In this document: piece by piece, positions 55,333-63,557 of the stretch | How positions within the stretch are numbered: the first letter of the stretch is position 1 | Layout: the number at the start of each line of letters is the position of its first letter | The notes under the pieces: model-generated | The model's database searches: none | Seen by the model: the letters and a program-made list of their open reading frames with translations, nothing else | What the model was told of the DNA's origin: nothing | Assembly: GCF_001636315.1 (NCBI RefSeq) | Contig: NZ_KV440949.1 | Location: 2,409,203 to 2,473,202, forward strand | Length of the DNA stretch: 64,000 nt | Direction of reading: 5' to 3' | Source: Neobacillus mesonae | GTDB taxonomy: Bacteria > Bacillota > Bacilli > Bacillales > Cytobacillaceae | Position numbers and translations under genes: made by a program

Positions 55333-56076
55333 TCAGTACTCCTTATGCATCACCGTACACAGCTTACACCAGTCAAGAATGACAATTTTTCTCGACTTTA
55401 AATCGATCAGTTCGTCCTTCCTCAGCTTGGAGAACACGCGGCTGACGCTTTCCCGCGTTGTTCCGACCACGGTTGCAAACTCCTGCACCGTCAGTGGAAT
55501 CTCAATGTCCCAGCGCCTCCCGTCGGTGTTAAACTTCCGTCCCAGCCGCTCCAGCATCTTCACCGTTTTCGCATACACATCGAGCAAAGCGACATCCCGC
55601 AATTGCGACGTCATCTCCCTCAAGCCATCGCTCATATAGCGGACCATCTGCAGTGCGAGTTCCGGATAATTGGCTAATTCCTTTTCCAGCTCCAGCTTAT
55701 CCAAGAACAAAATCTTACCGTCCTCAAGCATCGTCGCCGTTGCCGGATAGCATTCGGCTTTATTCGTAAACAAGCATGCCTCGGCAAACGCATCTCCCTT
55801 TTGCTTCATGCAGACGATGATTTCATTACCGTTCTCATCCTGCTTTGTCAGCTTGACCGTCCCGGTATGAATGAAATACACACCCCTCGCCACTTCATCC
55901 TCGGCGATAATCCGCGTTCCTTTTTTAAACTCATACGTTTGAATCCGCTTCTCAATAACCTGCAGTGAATCCAGCGATAAATCTTTAAAAATCACGATCT
56001 TCCGCAACAGCTCCTCCTTCTTCAGCTCACGGTACACAACTAAATGATCTTCCTTTAAGCAATTAATCTTGTTCAC
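55333..56076 (-). CDS. Crp/Fnr family transcription regulator beside the nos cluster
   Basis: 247 residues from GTG (56074-56076), which has AAAGGTGG eight bases upstream. An N-terminal cyclic-nucleotide-binding-like barrel (about 25-140) is followed by a dimer helix and a helix-turn-helix (LTVQEFATVVGTTRESVSRVFSKL). The C-terminus has a CKLC pair and the N-terminus a Cys6, so a redox or iron-sulfur sensor is possible; the pattern is not the three-Cys C-terminal set of B. subtilis Fnr. It is divergent from the nos genes, and an FNR box lies 82 bp upstream of its own start. Probably activates nos under low oxygen. Confidence 0.88.
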   Translation of the reverse strand: MNKINCLKEDHLVVYRELKKEELLRKIVIFKDLSLDSLQVIEKRIQTYEFKKGTRIIAEDEVARGVYFIHTGTVKLTKQDENGNEIIVCMKQKGDAFAEACLFTNKAECYPATATMLEDGKILFLDKLELEKELANYPELALQMVRYMSDGLREMTSQLRDVALLDVYAKTVKMLERLGRKFNTDGRRWDIEIPLTVQEFATVVGTTRESVSRVFSKLRKDELIDLKSRKIVILDWCKLCTVMHKEY

Positions 56077-56130
56077 GTTTGCCACCACCTTTTCTAAAAT
56101 ACTTACCTGAAAAACGATTGATTGCCATCT

Positions 56131-56173
56131 ATTGTAAACAATCTTTTTCCGCCGTGGAGTGATGTAATTCACA
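56131..56173 (-). promoter_or_regulatory. FNR-type promoter of the Crp/Fnr gene
   Basis: AGTGA-TGTAAT-TCACA (56158-56173), one mismatch from TGTGA-N6-TCACA. On the minus strand TACAAT (56131-56136) is a -10 at the distance expected if the box is centred near -41.5. This suggests autoregulation by an FNR-like protein. Confidence 0.65.
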
Positions 56174-56301
56174 AAACTTTCCTCTTTCTCCTACATTCGA
56201 AGTGGAAACATATGGTTCACAAAACGTTCATCTTTTAAAAGTCCCATCCTTTCAAGCTTTTCAGCTACCCTTCACAGAACGTTCAAAAACAGCAAAAGCG
56301 G

Positions 56302-56317
56302 TGTGAAATACATCACA
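56302..56317 (+). promoter_or_regulatory. FNR box before the nos operon
   Basis: TGTGA-AATACA-TCACA, a perfect TGTGA-N6-TCACA. TAGGAT (56339-56344) is placed as a -10 for a site centred near -41.5. Three TTCACARAAC strings at 56168, 56216 and 56271 lie upstream without regular spacing. Confidence 0.85.
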
Positions 56318-56380
56318 TATTTCGCTGGTTTTGAAGATTAGGATGAGATTGTTCATTTGCAAATAAAGGAGGGGGAACAA

Positions 56381-56824
56381 TTGCAAAAAGCAATCATTAG
56401 TTTTGTCATCAGTGCCCTAATTGGCTTCGGCCTTGGCTACCTCGTCTTTGACGTGATCATGGGGGATTCTGGAAGCGGGCAGCAAACGGCACAGGCTGAC
56501 AATAGCCAGAAATCCGAAGCCAAAGAAGAAAGCACCGATACAAAAGAAGCCAAAACGGTTTCAGCGGATGACGACAACATCCTCAATAAAAAAGGCTGCC
56601 TTGGCTGCCATGCTGTCGAATCACTTCAATTACAAGGCGGCGCAGTAGGTCCGGACCTGTCTAAAGCCTTTGTAAACGTTGAAGGGAAACACGGCAAACC
56701 AATTGAAGAATTCCTGAAGCAGCCAACTTCAGCTGTCATGTCAGGCGTGATCAGCAAAAATCCGCTGACAGACGACGAACGCAAGCAAGTGCTTGAGCTG
56801 CTGAAAGAAGCTTCCGAAAAATAA
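56381..56824 (+). CDS. Membrane-anchored cytochrome c preceding nosZ
   Basis: 147 residues from TTG, which follows AGGAGGGGG. One N-terminal membrane helix (about 4-26), a Ser/Glu/Lys-rich linker, and a small class I cytochrome c domain with CLGCH (haem binding) and the Met in SAVMSGVISKNPLTDDE. It probably delivers electrons from menaquinol/cytochrome to the N2O reductase on the outer face of the membrane. First gene of the nos operon; 21 bp before nosZ. Confidence 0.93.
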   Translation: MQKAIISFVISALIGFGLGYLVFDVIMGDSGSGQQTAQADNSQKSEAKEESTDTKEAKTVSADDDNILNKKGCLGCHAVESLQLQGGAVGPDLSKAFVNVEGKHGKPIEEFLKQPTSAVMSGVISKNPLTDDERKQVLELLKEASEK

Positions 56825-56845
56825 TCATAAGGCAGGTGTAACTAA

Positions 56846-58714
56846 ATGAAAAAATGGGTTCCAATCGCTTCCGGATTGCTGGCCGGATTTATCGCAGCGA
56901 CGATCTCGTTTGCGGACTTCTCATCCAAAACGGACACGCAAACAGCTTCCGCCAACAACAAAAGCGATGCTGAAAAGGTTTATGTACCGTTTGGCAAGAA
57001 AGATGACTACTATTTATTTGCATCCGGCGGTCACTCCGGACAAATGTTTATTTACGGTGTACCATCGATGCGCAAAATCAGAACAATCCCGGTCTTCTCG
57101 CAGGATTCCGCTACGGGCTACGGCTTTGATGAGCATTCGAAAAAATTAATGGGCGGCTATACATGGGGCGACCTGCACCATCCAGCCTTCTCTGAAACAA
57201 ACGGCGACTATGACGGAAAATGGATGTTTGCCACCGATGTCGGTAACAGCCGCGCCGCCGTTGTCGACTTAAAAACGTTCACAACGAAGGACATTATCAA
57301 GGTGCCAAACACTGCTGGACCGCACTGTGCCGCGTTTGTCACAGAGAATACGGAGTATATGTTCCTGCCGACTCGTTTCGCGGTGCCGCTTGGACAAAAA
57401 TACGAATCGCTGGATGACTACAGCAGCAAATACCGCGGTGTAATGTCAGCCGTTACCTTTGATGACAAAAACGTGAAGTTAAACATTGCTTACCAGGTTG
57501 CTCTTCCACCTTGGTCCTATGACTTATCCGATGCCGGAAAGAAAGGCTCCAAAGATTGGGCGGTTATGACAACCTACAATACCGAAGAAGCCACAACGAC
57601 AATGGAGGTCAACGCCTCTCAGGCAGACCGCGACTACATCGTGCTGTTCAACTGGAAAGAGCTTGAGAAGATGGTCAAGGAAGGCAAGTATGAAGATGTC
57701 GGCGGACAAAAAATGATTTTTCCTGAGAAAGAAAAAGGCGGCATTTATTTAGTTCCTGTGGCTAAATCGCCGCACGGTGTCGACGTAACGCCTGACGGAA
57801 AATACTTCATCGCTTCAGGCAAGCTGGCTCCGGCAATGACGGTTTTCTCATTCGAAAAGGCTTTTAAAGCAGTGGAAAACAAAGAATTTGCCGGCGAACG
57901 TAACGGCATTCCGATTTTAAAATATGAATCTGTTATGGAACGCGAGGTTAACCCGGAAAATGCCCTTGGACCGCTTCATACACAGTTTGACGAAAAAGGC
58001 ATGGCCTATACAACGATGTTTATTTCTTCGGAAATCGTGAAATGGGACCCTAATACCGGTAAAACATTAGACCGCGTGCCAGTCCAATATTCTCCTGGTC
58101 ACTCAGTTGCGGCTGAAGGAGACACTGTGGCACCGGATGGACATTGGCTTATCGCTTTGAACAAAATTGCAAAAGACAGCTACTTATCAGTCGGTCCTTC
58201 TCACCCTGAATCGATGCAGCTAATCGATATCAGCGGCAAGATGAAGGTCATCCAATCAGCACCGGTTGATCCGGAGCCGCACTATGCACAAATGATTAAG
58301 GCCGATAAGATCAAAACCATTGAAGTCTATCCAAAGGATTCGAAAAACAAGGATGCAGTTTATAGCCAAAAGGATACAAAGATTGTCCGTAAAGGCAACG
58401 AGGTTCACGTCTACGGCATCGCTATGCGCTCAAGATTCATTTTTGACGCTAAATCCAAACGCCCTGATGTCATTGAGGTCAACGAAGGCGATCACGTGTT
58501 TATCCATTTAACCAATATCGACTTCGATGAAGATATCACCCACGGTTTCGCGATTAACGACTATGACTTAAATATGGAAGTCCAGCCTGGGCAGACCAAT
58601 ACAATGGAATTTACCGCCGACAAAGCCGGAACATTCCCGCTCTATTGTACAAACTTCTGTTCTGCGTTGCACCAGGAAATGAACGGCTACTTCCTTGTTA
58701 AGCCGAAAAAATAA
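56846..58714 (+). CDS. nosZ: Nitrous oxide reductase NosZ, clade II
   Basis: 622 residues. N-terminal Sec-type signal/anchor (ASGLLAGFIAATISFA) without twin arginine, as in clade II enzymes. A seven-bladed propeller with His ligands of CuZ (GDLHHPAFSETNGDYDGKW, GPHCAAF, SPHGVDVTPDG) is followed by a cupredoxin domain with the CuA motif Cys601, Cys605, His609, Met612 in CTNFCSALHQEM. It reduces N2O to N2. Operon with the cytochrome c upstream. Confidence 0.97.
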   Translation: MKKWVPIASGLLAGFIAATISFADFSSKTDTQTASANNKSDAEKVYVPFGKKDDYYLFASGGHSGQMFIYGVPSMRKIRTIPVFSQDSATGYGFDEHSKKLMGGYTWGDLHHPAFSETNGDYDGKWMFATDVGNSRAAVVDLKTFTTKDIIKVPNTAGPHCAAFVTENTEYMFLPTRFAVPLGQKYESLDDYSSKYRGVMSAVTFDDKNVKLNIAYQVALPPWSYDLSDAGKKGSKDWAVMTTYNTEEATTTMEVNASQADRDYIVLFNWKELEKMVKEGKYEDVGGQKMIFPEKEKGGIYLVPVAKSPHGVDVTPDGKYFIASGKLAPAMTVFSFEKAFKAVENKEFAGERNGIPILKYESVMEREVNPENALGPLHTQFDEKGMAYTTMFISSEIVKWDPNTGKTLDRVPVQYSPGHSVAAEGDTVAPDGHWLIALNKIAKDSYLSVGPSHPESMQLIDISGKMKVIQSAPVDPEPHYAQMIKADKIKTIEVYPKDSKNKDAVYSQKDTKIVRKGNEVHVYGIAMRSRFIFDAKSKRPDVIEVNEGDHVFIHLTNIDFDEDITHGFAINDYDLNMEVQPGQTNTMEFTADKAGTFPLYCTNFCSALHQEMNGYFLVKPKK

Positions 58715-58791
58715 CACTGTGGCGGGGTATCAATTGAAAAATTGGTACCCTTCCCCTTAGTTGGTTTTTCATCATAAAAGGAGTGGTTAAC

Positions 58792-59361
58792 TTGAATGAT
58801 AGTAAAAAATTATCTCTCGTTTCTTCATTGCTAATAGGACTTGCAACGGTTTGTGTCGTCGCATCAATGTTTTTCCCATGGTGGAAAATGGTGTTTTACG
58901 CCCCGCAATATCCGGAGGGCTTAAACATCATCGTCTACCCCAATAAGTTAGACGGACAAATTGATATCATCAACGGGCTGAACCATTATATCGGAATGGC
59001 CAACTTCGGTGAAGAAAACTTTCCTGAACTGTCCTATTTGATTTATATTATCGGCGCATTAGCCGTCCTGACACTAATTACAGCGGTGCTGCGCAGTAAG
59101 AAGGTACTTTACGGGTTAATTTCCATTTATATCATAGGCGGGTTAGCCGGGGTGCTGGACCTGCATGCAGCTTTGAAAAATTACGGCACGAATTTGAGCT
59201 CAAAGGCACCAATTAAAATCGACCCATTTGTCCCGCCCATTATAGGTGAAAACACAGTGGCCAACTTTGTTACCCATAGCATTTTAGGCACTGGCATTTA
59301 CTTTGTGATTGCCGCGTTTATTTTATTACTGATTCCGTTATGGAAGGATCGAAAAAAATGA
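58792..59361 (+). CDS. Membrane protein of clade II nos clusters
   Basis: 189 residues from TTG, eight bases after AAAGGAG. About five membrane helices (12-33, 84-102, 107-126, 163-185) with an outward loop containing FPWWKMVFYAPQYPEGL. Its stop overlaps the nosD start (ATGA). Its position between nosZ and nosD matches the small membrane protein (NosB-like) of clade II clusters; the function is unknown. Confidence 0.85.
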   Translation: MNDSKKLSLVSSLLIGLATVCVVASMFFPWWKMVFYAPQYPEGLNIIVYPNKLDGQIDIINGLNHYIGMANFGEENFPELSYLIYIIGALAVLTLITAVLRSKKVLYGLISIYIIGGLAGVLDLHAALKNYGTNLSSKAPIKIDPFVPPIIGENTVANFVTHSILGTGIYFVIAAFILLLIPLWKDRKK

Positions 59362-60710
59362 AAAAAACAACGCTCCTATTTCTTGTTTTTTCTCTCATTT
59401 TATTCATAAAACCGGAGGAAAAGATGGCAGCCGAAAACTTGCAAGCAACGATCGACTCCATGAAAAAGGGAGCGGTACTGAAGCTTGAAAATAAAACGTA
59501 TGAAGGCAACATCGTCATCGATAAACCGCTGACGCTGATTGGCCAAAAGCATACCGTGATCAAGGGAGACGGAACCGGCAATGTGATCTCCGTCAAAGCA
59601 CCGCATGTGAAGCTCAAAAATCTAACTGTGACACACAGCAGCACGAACCGGAACTCATCCGAGGAGTATGCCGCGATTAAGGTCTATACGAACGGTAACA
59701 CCATCGAGCATATAACGATCCGCCATTCCTTCCACGGTATTTATTTAAGCAAAGCCCATCACAATATTGTCCGTTACAACGACATTAAAGGAATGGGCAA
59801 AGGCGAAATTGCCGCGCAAGGTAACGGCCTCCATGTTTTTTATGCAAAAAATAATCTGCTTTCTCATAACAGGATTGAAGGTACCCGTGACGGCATGTTC
59901 TTCGACTATGCCAACGATAACAAAAGCTATGACAATAACATCAGCAATACCAGATACGGATTGCATTACATGTACTCCGACGGCAATATTTTCAAACGCA
60001 ATACCTTTACGATGAACACAGGCGGCGCCGCCGTCATGAACTCGAATCATCTTACACTTGAAGACAATCAATTTATCGTTAACTATGGAAATCAATCATT
60101 CGGGCTGCTCCTATTGCAGGCTAATGATAATCATATCGAAAACAATACGTTTTACATGAACCAGCGCGGCCTGTATATCGATCAAGCGACACGAAATCTG
60201 ATCAAACACAACCGCATCATCCAAAACGAAATTGGAATTGAGCTTTGGGCAAGCTCCAACGATCAAATTTTTACTTTAAACCAAATTTCCGATAATACCA
60301 TCCCGGCTGTCACGATTGGCGGCAAAGGCGAGCGCAATGCCTGGAGCAGGAAAGGTCTTGGCAATGACTGGGGCAGCTCCTTCCCGCTTACCGATTTAAA
60401 CCAAGACGGCATTGGGGATTTTCCAATAACCTATTACTCCAGCCTTCATCAATTGATTGAGGATCAGGAGCTGACGAATTTATTTTTAAAAAGCCCGGCC
60501 ATTTCTATTTATGAAAAAATCAATGCCTCACAAAATGATGACGAGGTAATGTTTAGGGATGCACACCCGCTTGTACCGGCAAAAGCCAGTCATTCTGTTG
60601 CGCTTTGGGTTGTTATTGGACTTCTGGCAGCGGCGTTTGGCATCTTCATAAGGGAGAGACGTAAATATGCATTACATTTGGAAGGAATGGAAGGAAAACA
60701 TAAGGGGTAA
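59358..60710 (+). CDS. nosD: Copper-site assembly protein NosD
   Basis: 450 residues. Sec signal (KKTTLLFLVFSLILFIKP), a right-handed beta-helix of CASH repeats (NTIEHITIRHSFHGIYLSKAHHN and many N-D-N repeats, about 60-370) and a C-terminal membrane helix (VALWVVIGLLAAAFGIFI). NosD works with NosF and NosY to build the CuZ site of NosZ. ATG at 59358 is 10 bases after GGAAGGA and overlaps the upstream stop; the in-frame ATG at 59340 is inside the previous gene. Confidence 0.93.
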   Translation: MKKTTLLFLVFSLILFIKPEEKMAAENLQATIDSMKKGAVLKLENKTYEGNIVIDKPLTLIGQKHTVIKGDGTGNVISVKAPHVKLKNLTVTHSSTNRNSSEEYAAIKVYTNGNTIEHITIRHSFHGIYLSKAHHNIVRYNDIKGMGKGEIAAQGNGLHVFYAKNNLLSHNRIEGTRDGMFFDYANDNKSYDNNISNTRYGLHYMYSDGNIFKRNTFTMNTGGAAVMNSNHLTLEDNQFIVNYGNQSFGLLLLQANDNHIENNTFYMNQRGLYIDQATRNLIKHNRIIQNEIGIELWASSNDQIFTLNQISDNTIPAVTIGGKGERNAWSRKGLGNDWGSSFPLTDLNQDGIGDFPITYYSSLHQLIEDQELTNLFLKSPAISIYEKINASQNDDEVMFRDAHPLVPAKASHSVALWVVIGLLAAAFGIFIRERRKYALHLEGMEGKHKG

Positions 60711-61464
60711 AGGGCTTTGGCTGGCACTTAGCATCATTGTTCTGATTTCAATCAGCATTATGTTTCGTTCCACTGCCCTTTCATTTGATAAAGGCTTTTA
60801 CATTTTGATGATCAATTTGTTTGATACGATTATTTACTTTATTCCGATTCTCTGCTTGTTCATCGGGGCGTTTTCGATTTTTCAAGAAAAAGAACAAAAG
60901 ACGCTGATCATGCTGCTGACGAAAAAGGACAATTACGCAAGCTTCCTGCTGCGCAAAAGCCTCGGACTCTATACGGTTGTATTAGTGCCGCTGCTCGTCT
61001 GGTTTTTCATCTACCTGTTATTATTAAAATTTCAATTTCAGCTGGATATTAAGGCCTATCTTATCTTTGTTCTGGCGCTAATCGTCATGTCGCTGGTGTT
61101 TTTGCAGATGGGGGCAGCAATCGGCAGCTTTTCCCGCTCACGGATGCAAATCATCGGCTACACGATATTTGTCTGGTTTTACTTTTTCTTTTTACATGAT
61201 TTTATCCTGCTGTCATTTTTGCCGGATGTCACCTATGAAAATGTCAAACTATTTTCCGTCGGATACTTTTTAAACCCGCTCCAGGCAGTGCGGATGTTCC
61301 TTGAAACCGGCATGGGCGTCTACTCTTTCGGCCATATGTCACGGCTGCTGCAGGAGTTTATGTGGACGAAGCCGGTATTCTTTTTACTAGGAAATCTAGT
61401 CGTCTGGCTGGCAGCCTCGTTGGGGACGGCACTTTTCTTCAACCGTAAGGAGGGATATGAATGA
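60667..61464 (+). CDS. nosY: ABC transporter permease NosY
   Basis: 265 residues with six membrane helices, the family size. MHYIWKEWKENIRGKGLWLALSIIV start, AGGGAGAG upstream. It overlaps nosD by 44 bases in another frame and nosF by 4, so translation is coupled. It forms a complex with NosF and NosD and probably moves a sulfur compound or drives NosD. Confidence 0.92.
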   Translation: MHYIWKEWKENIRGKGLWLALSIIVLISISIMFRSTALSFDKGFYILMINLFDTIIYFIPILCLFIGAFSIFQEKEQKTLIMLLTKKDNYASFLLRKSLGLYTVVLVPLLVWFFIYLLLLKFQFQLDIKAYLIFVLALIVMSLVFLQMGAAIGSFSRSRMQIIGYTIFVWFYFFFLHDFILLSFLPDVTYENVKLFSVGYFLNPLQAVRMFLETGMGVYSFGHMSRLLQEFMWTKPVFFLLGNLVVWLAASLGTALFFNRKEGYE

Positions 61465-62138
61465 TTAAGGTTTCTCGCTTAACCCAGTCCTTCGGGAAAA
61501 AACAAGTACTAGATTCTATTACCTTGGAAATTAACAGAAATGAAGTTTGTGCCCTTGTCGGCCGCAATGGCGCAGGGAAGTCGACATTTATCAACAGCCT
61601 TCTCGGGCTTTTGCCGGTAAAGCAAGGAAAAATTGAAATAAACGGCGTGGAAGTGACTAAGAAAAGTGCCGAGTGGAAAAAGGCGATTGCTTATTTACCG
61701 GAAAAATTCATGCTCTACCCTAGCTTAACCGGAAGTGAAAATATGACCTTTTTTGCCGAAGCAGTTTTCGGGAAGGCTGATTTAGAACGGATTGAGCAGG
61801 TATTGTGCTCAGTCCGCTTGTGGGATGACCGCGATGTTCAAATAAAGAAGTATTCCAAAGGGATGCTCCAGCGGTTAGGTCTCGCGATCACGCTTTACCA
61901 GGATTCGAGCATTCTGATTTTGGATGAACCGACAAGCGGCATCGATCCGATGGGCCGCAAGGAAATTTTAGAGGTGTTAAAGTCACTGCACGACAAGACG
62001 ATTCTCCTTTCCTCGCACCATTTGGACGAAATCAAGCAGGTGTGCACTCATGTCGCCTTTTTAGAGGATGGAAAAATGTTGAAGTATTCTGTTGAGGAAT
62101 TTTTAGAGACACATTATTTGGGAGGTTATAAAGGATGA
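61461..62138 (+). CDS. nosF: ABC transporter ATPase NosF
   Basis: 225 residues, single ABC domain: Walker A GRNGAGKST (34-42), signature YSKGMLQRLG, Walker B ILILDEPTSG, H-loop SSHHLDE. Partner of NosY. It overlaps both neighbours by 4 bases. Confidence 0.94.
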   Translation: MIKVSRLTQSFGKKQVLDSITLEINRNEVCALVGRNGAGKSTFINSLLGLLPVKQGKIEINGVEVTKKSAEWKKAIAYLPEKFMLYPSLTGSENMTFFAEAVFGKADLERIEQVLCSVRLWDDRDVQIKKYSKGMLQRLGLAITLYQDSSILILDEPTSGIDPMGRKEILEVLKSLHDKTILLSSHHLDEIKQVCTHVAFLEDGKMLKYSVEEFLETHYLGGYKG

Positions 62139-63034
62139 AGCGGATGATAATTGCTTTGCTGCTGGTCGCGGCGGTGCTCGCCGGCTGCAGCTCGGGGCCA
62201 AATTATAACATTAAAATAACGCAAGAGGTTTATTTTCAACAGGATAAGTCTTCGACAATTGAAATTAAGGTAACCGACGGCGGCAAGGCGGTTAAGGGGT
62301 TAACGGTGACCGCGGAATTAACGATGGCCAATATGGACCATGGAACTTCCGAAGTGGCCTTTAAAGAAGCTTCCGATGGTATTTATTCTGGTGAAGTGCA
62401 GCTGCCGATGAGCGGAAAATATGAAGCGGCGTTTACGTTGGAGAAGGACGGCAATAAGGTTGAAAAAGTAATCGAGCTGAATGCTGAGAAACCAAAAGGG
62501 GTCGCTACGATTAACGGCAAGTGGATTACCTCCGATGACCTTGCTTTTTATAAGCTGATTAACCAGCTCCAGCTCGAGATCAACCGCGAGGCCGCCAAGA
62601 AAAAATTCAGCGGCAAACAGCTCGAGGAAGAATTGGCCTACTTGGACTCCCAAGAAAAATTAGCGGAAGAAGAGAACCAGCTGCTTACACAAATTATCCG
62701 GCTGCGCTCAATGGCTATGCTTGCTGATGAGAAAGGCCACAAAGCTTCAGATGCGGAGGTTGAACAGGCGGTTGCCCGAGTGCGCGGACAGTATGAAGAG
62801 TTTAGTTCTGCGATGAAATTGATTGCGTTGTACGGTGAAGATCTATTTTGGGCAGAGGAAAAGGAACAGTACAAGATGATTGTCTTATCTATAAAAGTGC
62901 AAGAAGATGTGATGGCCCAGGTAAAAAAGGAAAACCTGAAAGCCGGCGAGCAAGAGGTTCTTTATTTAGCCCAGCAAAAATACGAAGACCTCTTGGTGTC
63001 ACAGGTTAATTCGTTGAAGATTGAGATTTTGTAG
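62135..63034 (+). CDS. Lipoprotein joining a YtkA/FixH-like domain to a SurA_N-like domain
   Basis: 299 residues. Lipobox LAGC with Cys18. Residues about 25-115 form an immunoglobulin-like YtkA/FixH domain containing MANMDHG, a Met/His motif suited to Cu(I). Residues about 120-295 (KGVATINGKWITSDDLAFYKL ... KQLEEELAYLDSQEKL) are helical and resemble the SurA/PrsA chaperone N-domain without a PPIase. As last gene of the nos operon, with no nosL copper chaperone in the window, it may deliver copper to or fold NosZ. This role is inference. Confidence 0.8.
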   Translation: MKRMIIALLLVAAVLAGCSSGPNYNIKITQEVYFQQDKSSTIEIKVTDGGKAVKGLTVTAELTMANMDHGTSEVAFKEASDGIYSGEVQLPMSGKYEAAFTLEKDGNKVEKVIELNAEKPKGVATINGKWITSDDLAFYKLINQLQLEINREAAKKKFSGKQLEEELAYLDSQEKLAEEENQLLTQIIRLRSMAMLADEKGHKASDAEVEQAVARVRGQYEEFSSAMKLIALYGEDLFWAEEKEQYKMIVLSIKVQEDVMAQVKKENLKAGEQEVLYLAQQKYEDLLVSQVNSLKIEIL

Positions 63035-63059
63035 GCTTTTGTGTGGTTTGGTGCAGTGT

Positions 63060-63072
63060 GGTGTCAGGCACC
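63060..63072. repeat. 13-bp palindromic repeat core
   Basis: GGTGTCAGGCACC, 26 bp past the last nos gene. Confidence 0.8.
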
Positions 63073-63136
63073 AGTTTAGTTAGGCAATCGGCGGGACGGC
63101 GCGGCGCGGTTGCTTTTTGTTTTGGGGAATGGCAGG

Positions 63137-63546
63137 CTTTATTAAAGGCAATTTTGGTGGCCTGTTTGTTCCCAAGAGGTCTTATTGAAGACAGTTTTAG
63201 TAGTTTTCGTAGCGATTTTGTCCCCAAGAGGCCTTATTGAAGACAGTTTTAGTAGTTTTCGCAGCGGTTTTGTCTCCAAGAGGCCTTATTGAAGACAGTT
63301 TTAGTAGTTTTCGCAGCGGTTTTGTCTCCTAGAGGCCTTATTGAAGACAGTTTTAGTAGTTTTAACAGCAGGTTTGTCTCCAAGAGGCCTTATTGAAGAC
63401 AGTTTTAGTAGTTTTAACAGCAGGTTTGTCTCCAAGAGGCCTTATTAAAGACAATTTTGGTAGTTTTAATAGCGGTTTTGTCCCCTAGAACCTCCCTATG
63501 GGACACTTCACCATTTTTTCACATAGTTTTGTCCCATAGACATCTA
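63137..63546. repeat. 52-bp-period array K (CTTATTGAAGACAGTTTTAGTAG ...)
   Basis: CTTATT begins at 63181, 63233, 63285, 63337, 63389 and 63441, each exactly 52 bp apart, with a degenerate leading unit (63137) and a decayed trailing part with GTTTTGTCCCATAGA. Each unit carries GAAGACAG and, 30 bp later, the inverted TTGTCTCC. It fills the tail-to-tail gap between the nos operon and the dehydrogenase gene. No other feature is seen in 63035-63557. Confidence 0.93.
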
Positions 63547-63557
63547 CTTCAAAAACC

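Noticed and set aside
56168-56280. A further phased array (TTCACARAAC three times)
   Set aside because: The steps are 48 and 55 bp with no fixed period, unlike the other arrays; the strings may be chance or partial FNR half-sites.
63043-63240. Plus-strand 65-residue protein after the nos operon
   Set aside because: It begins in a repeat core and runs into the 52-bp array; there is no ribosome site.
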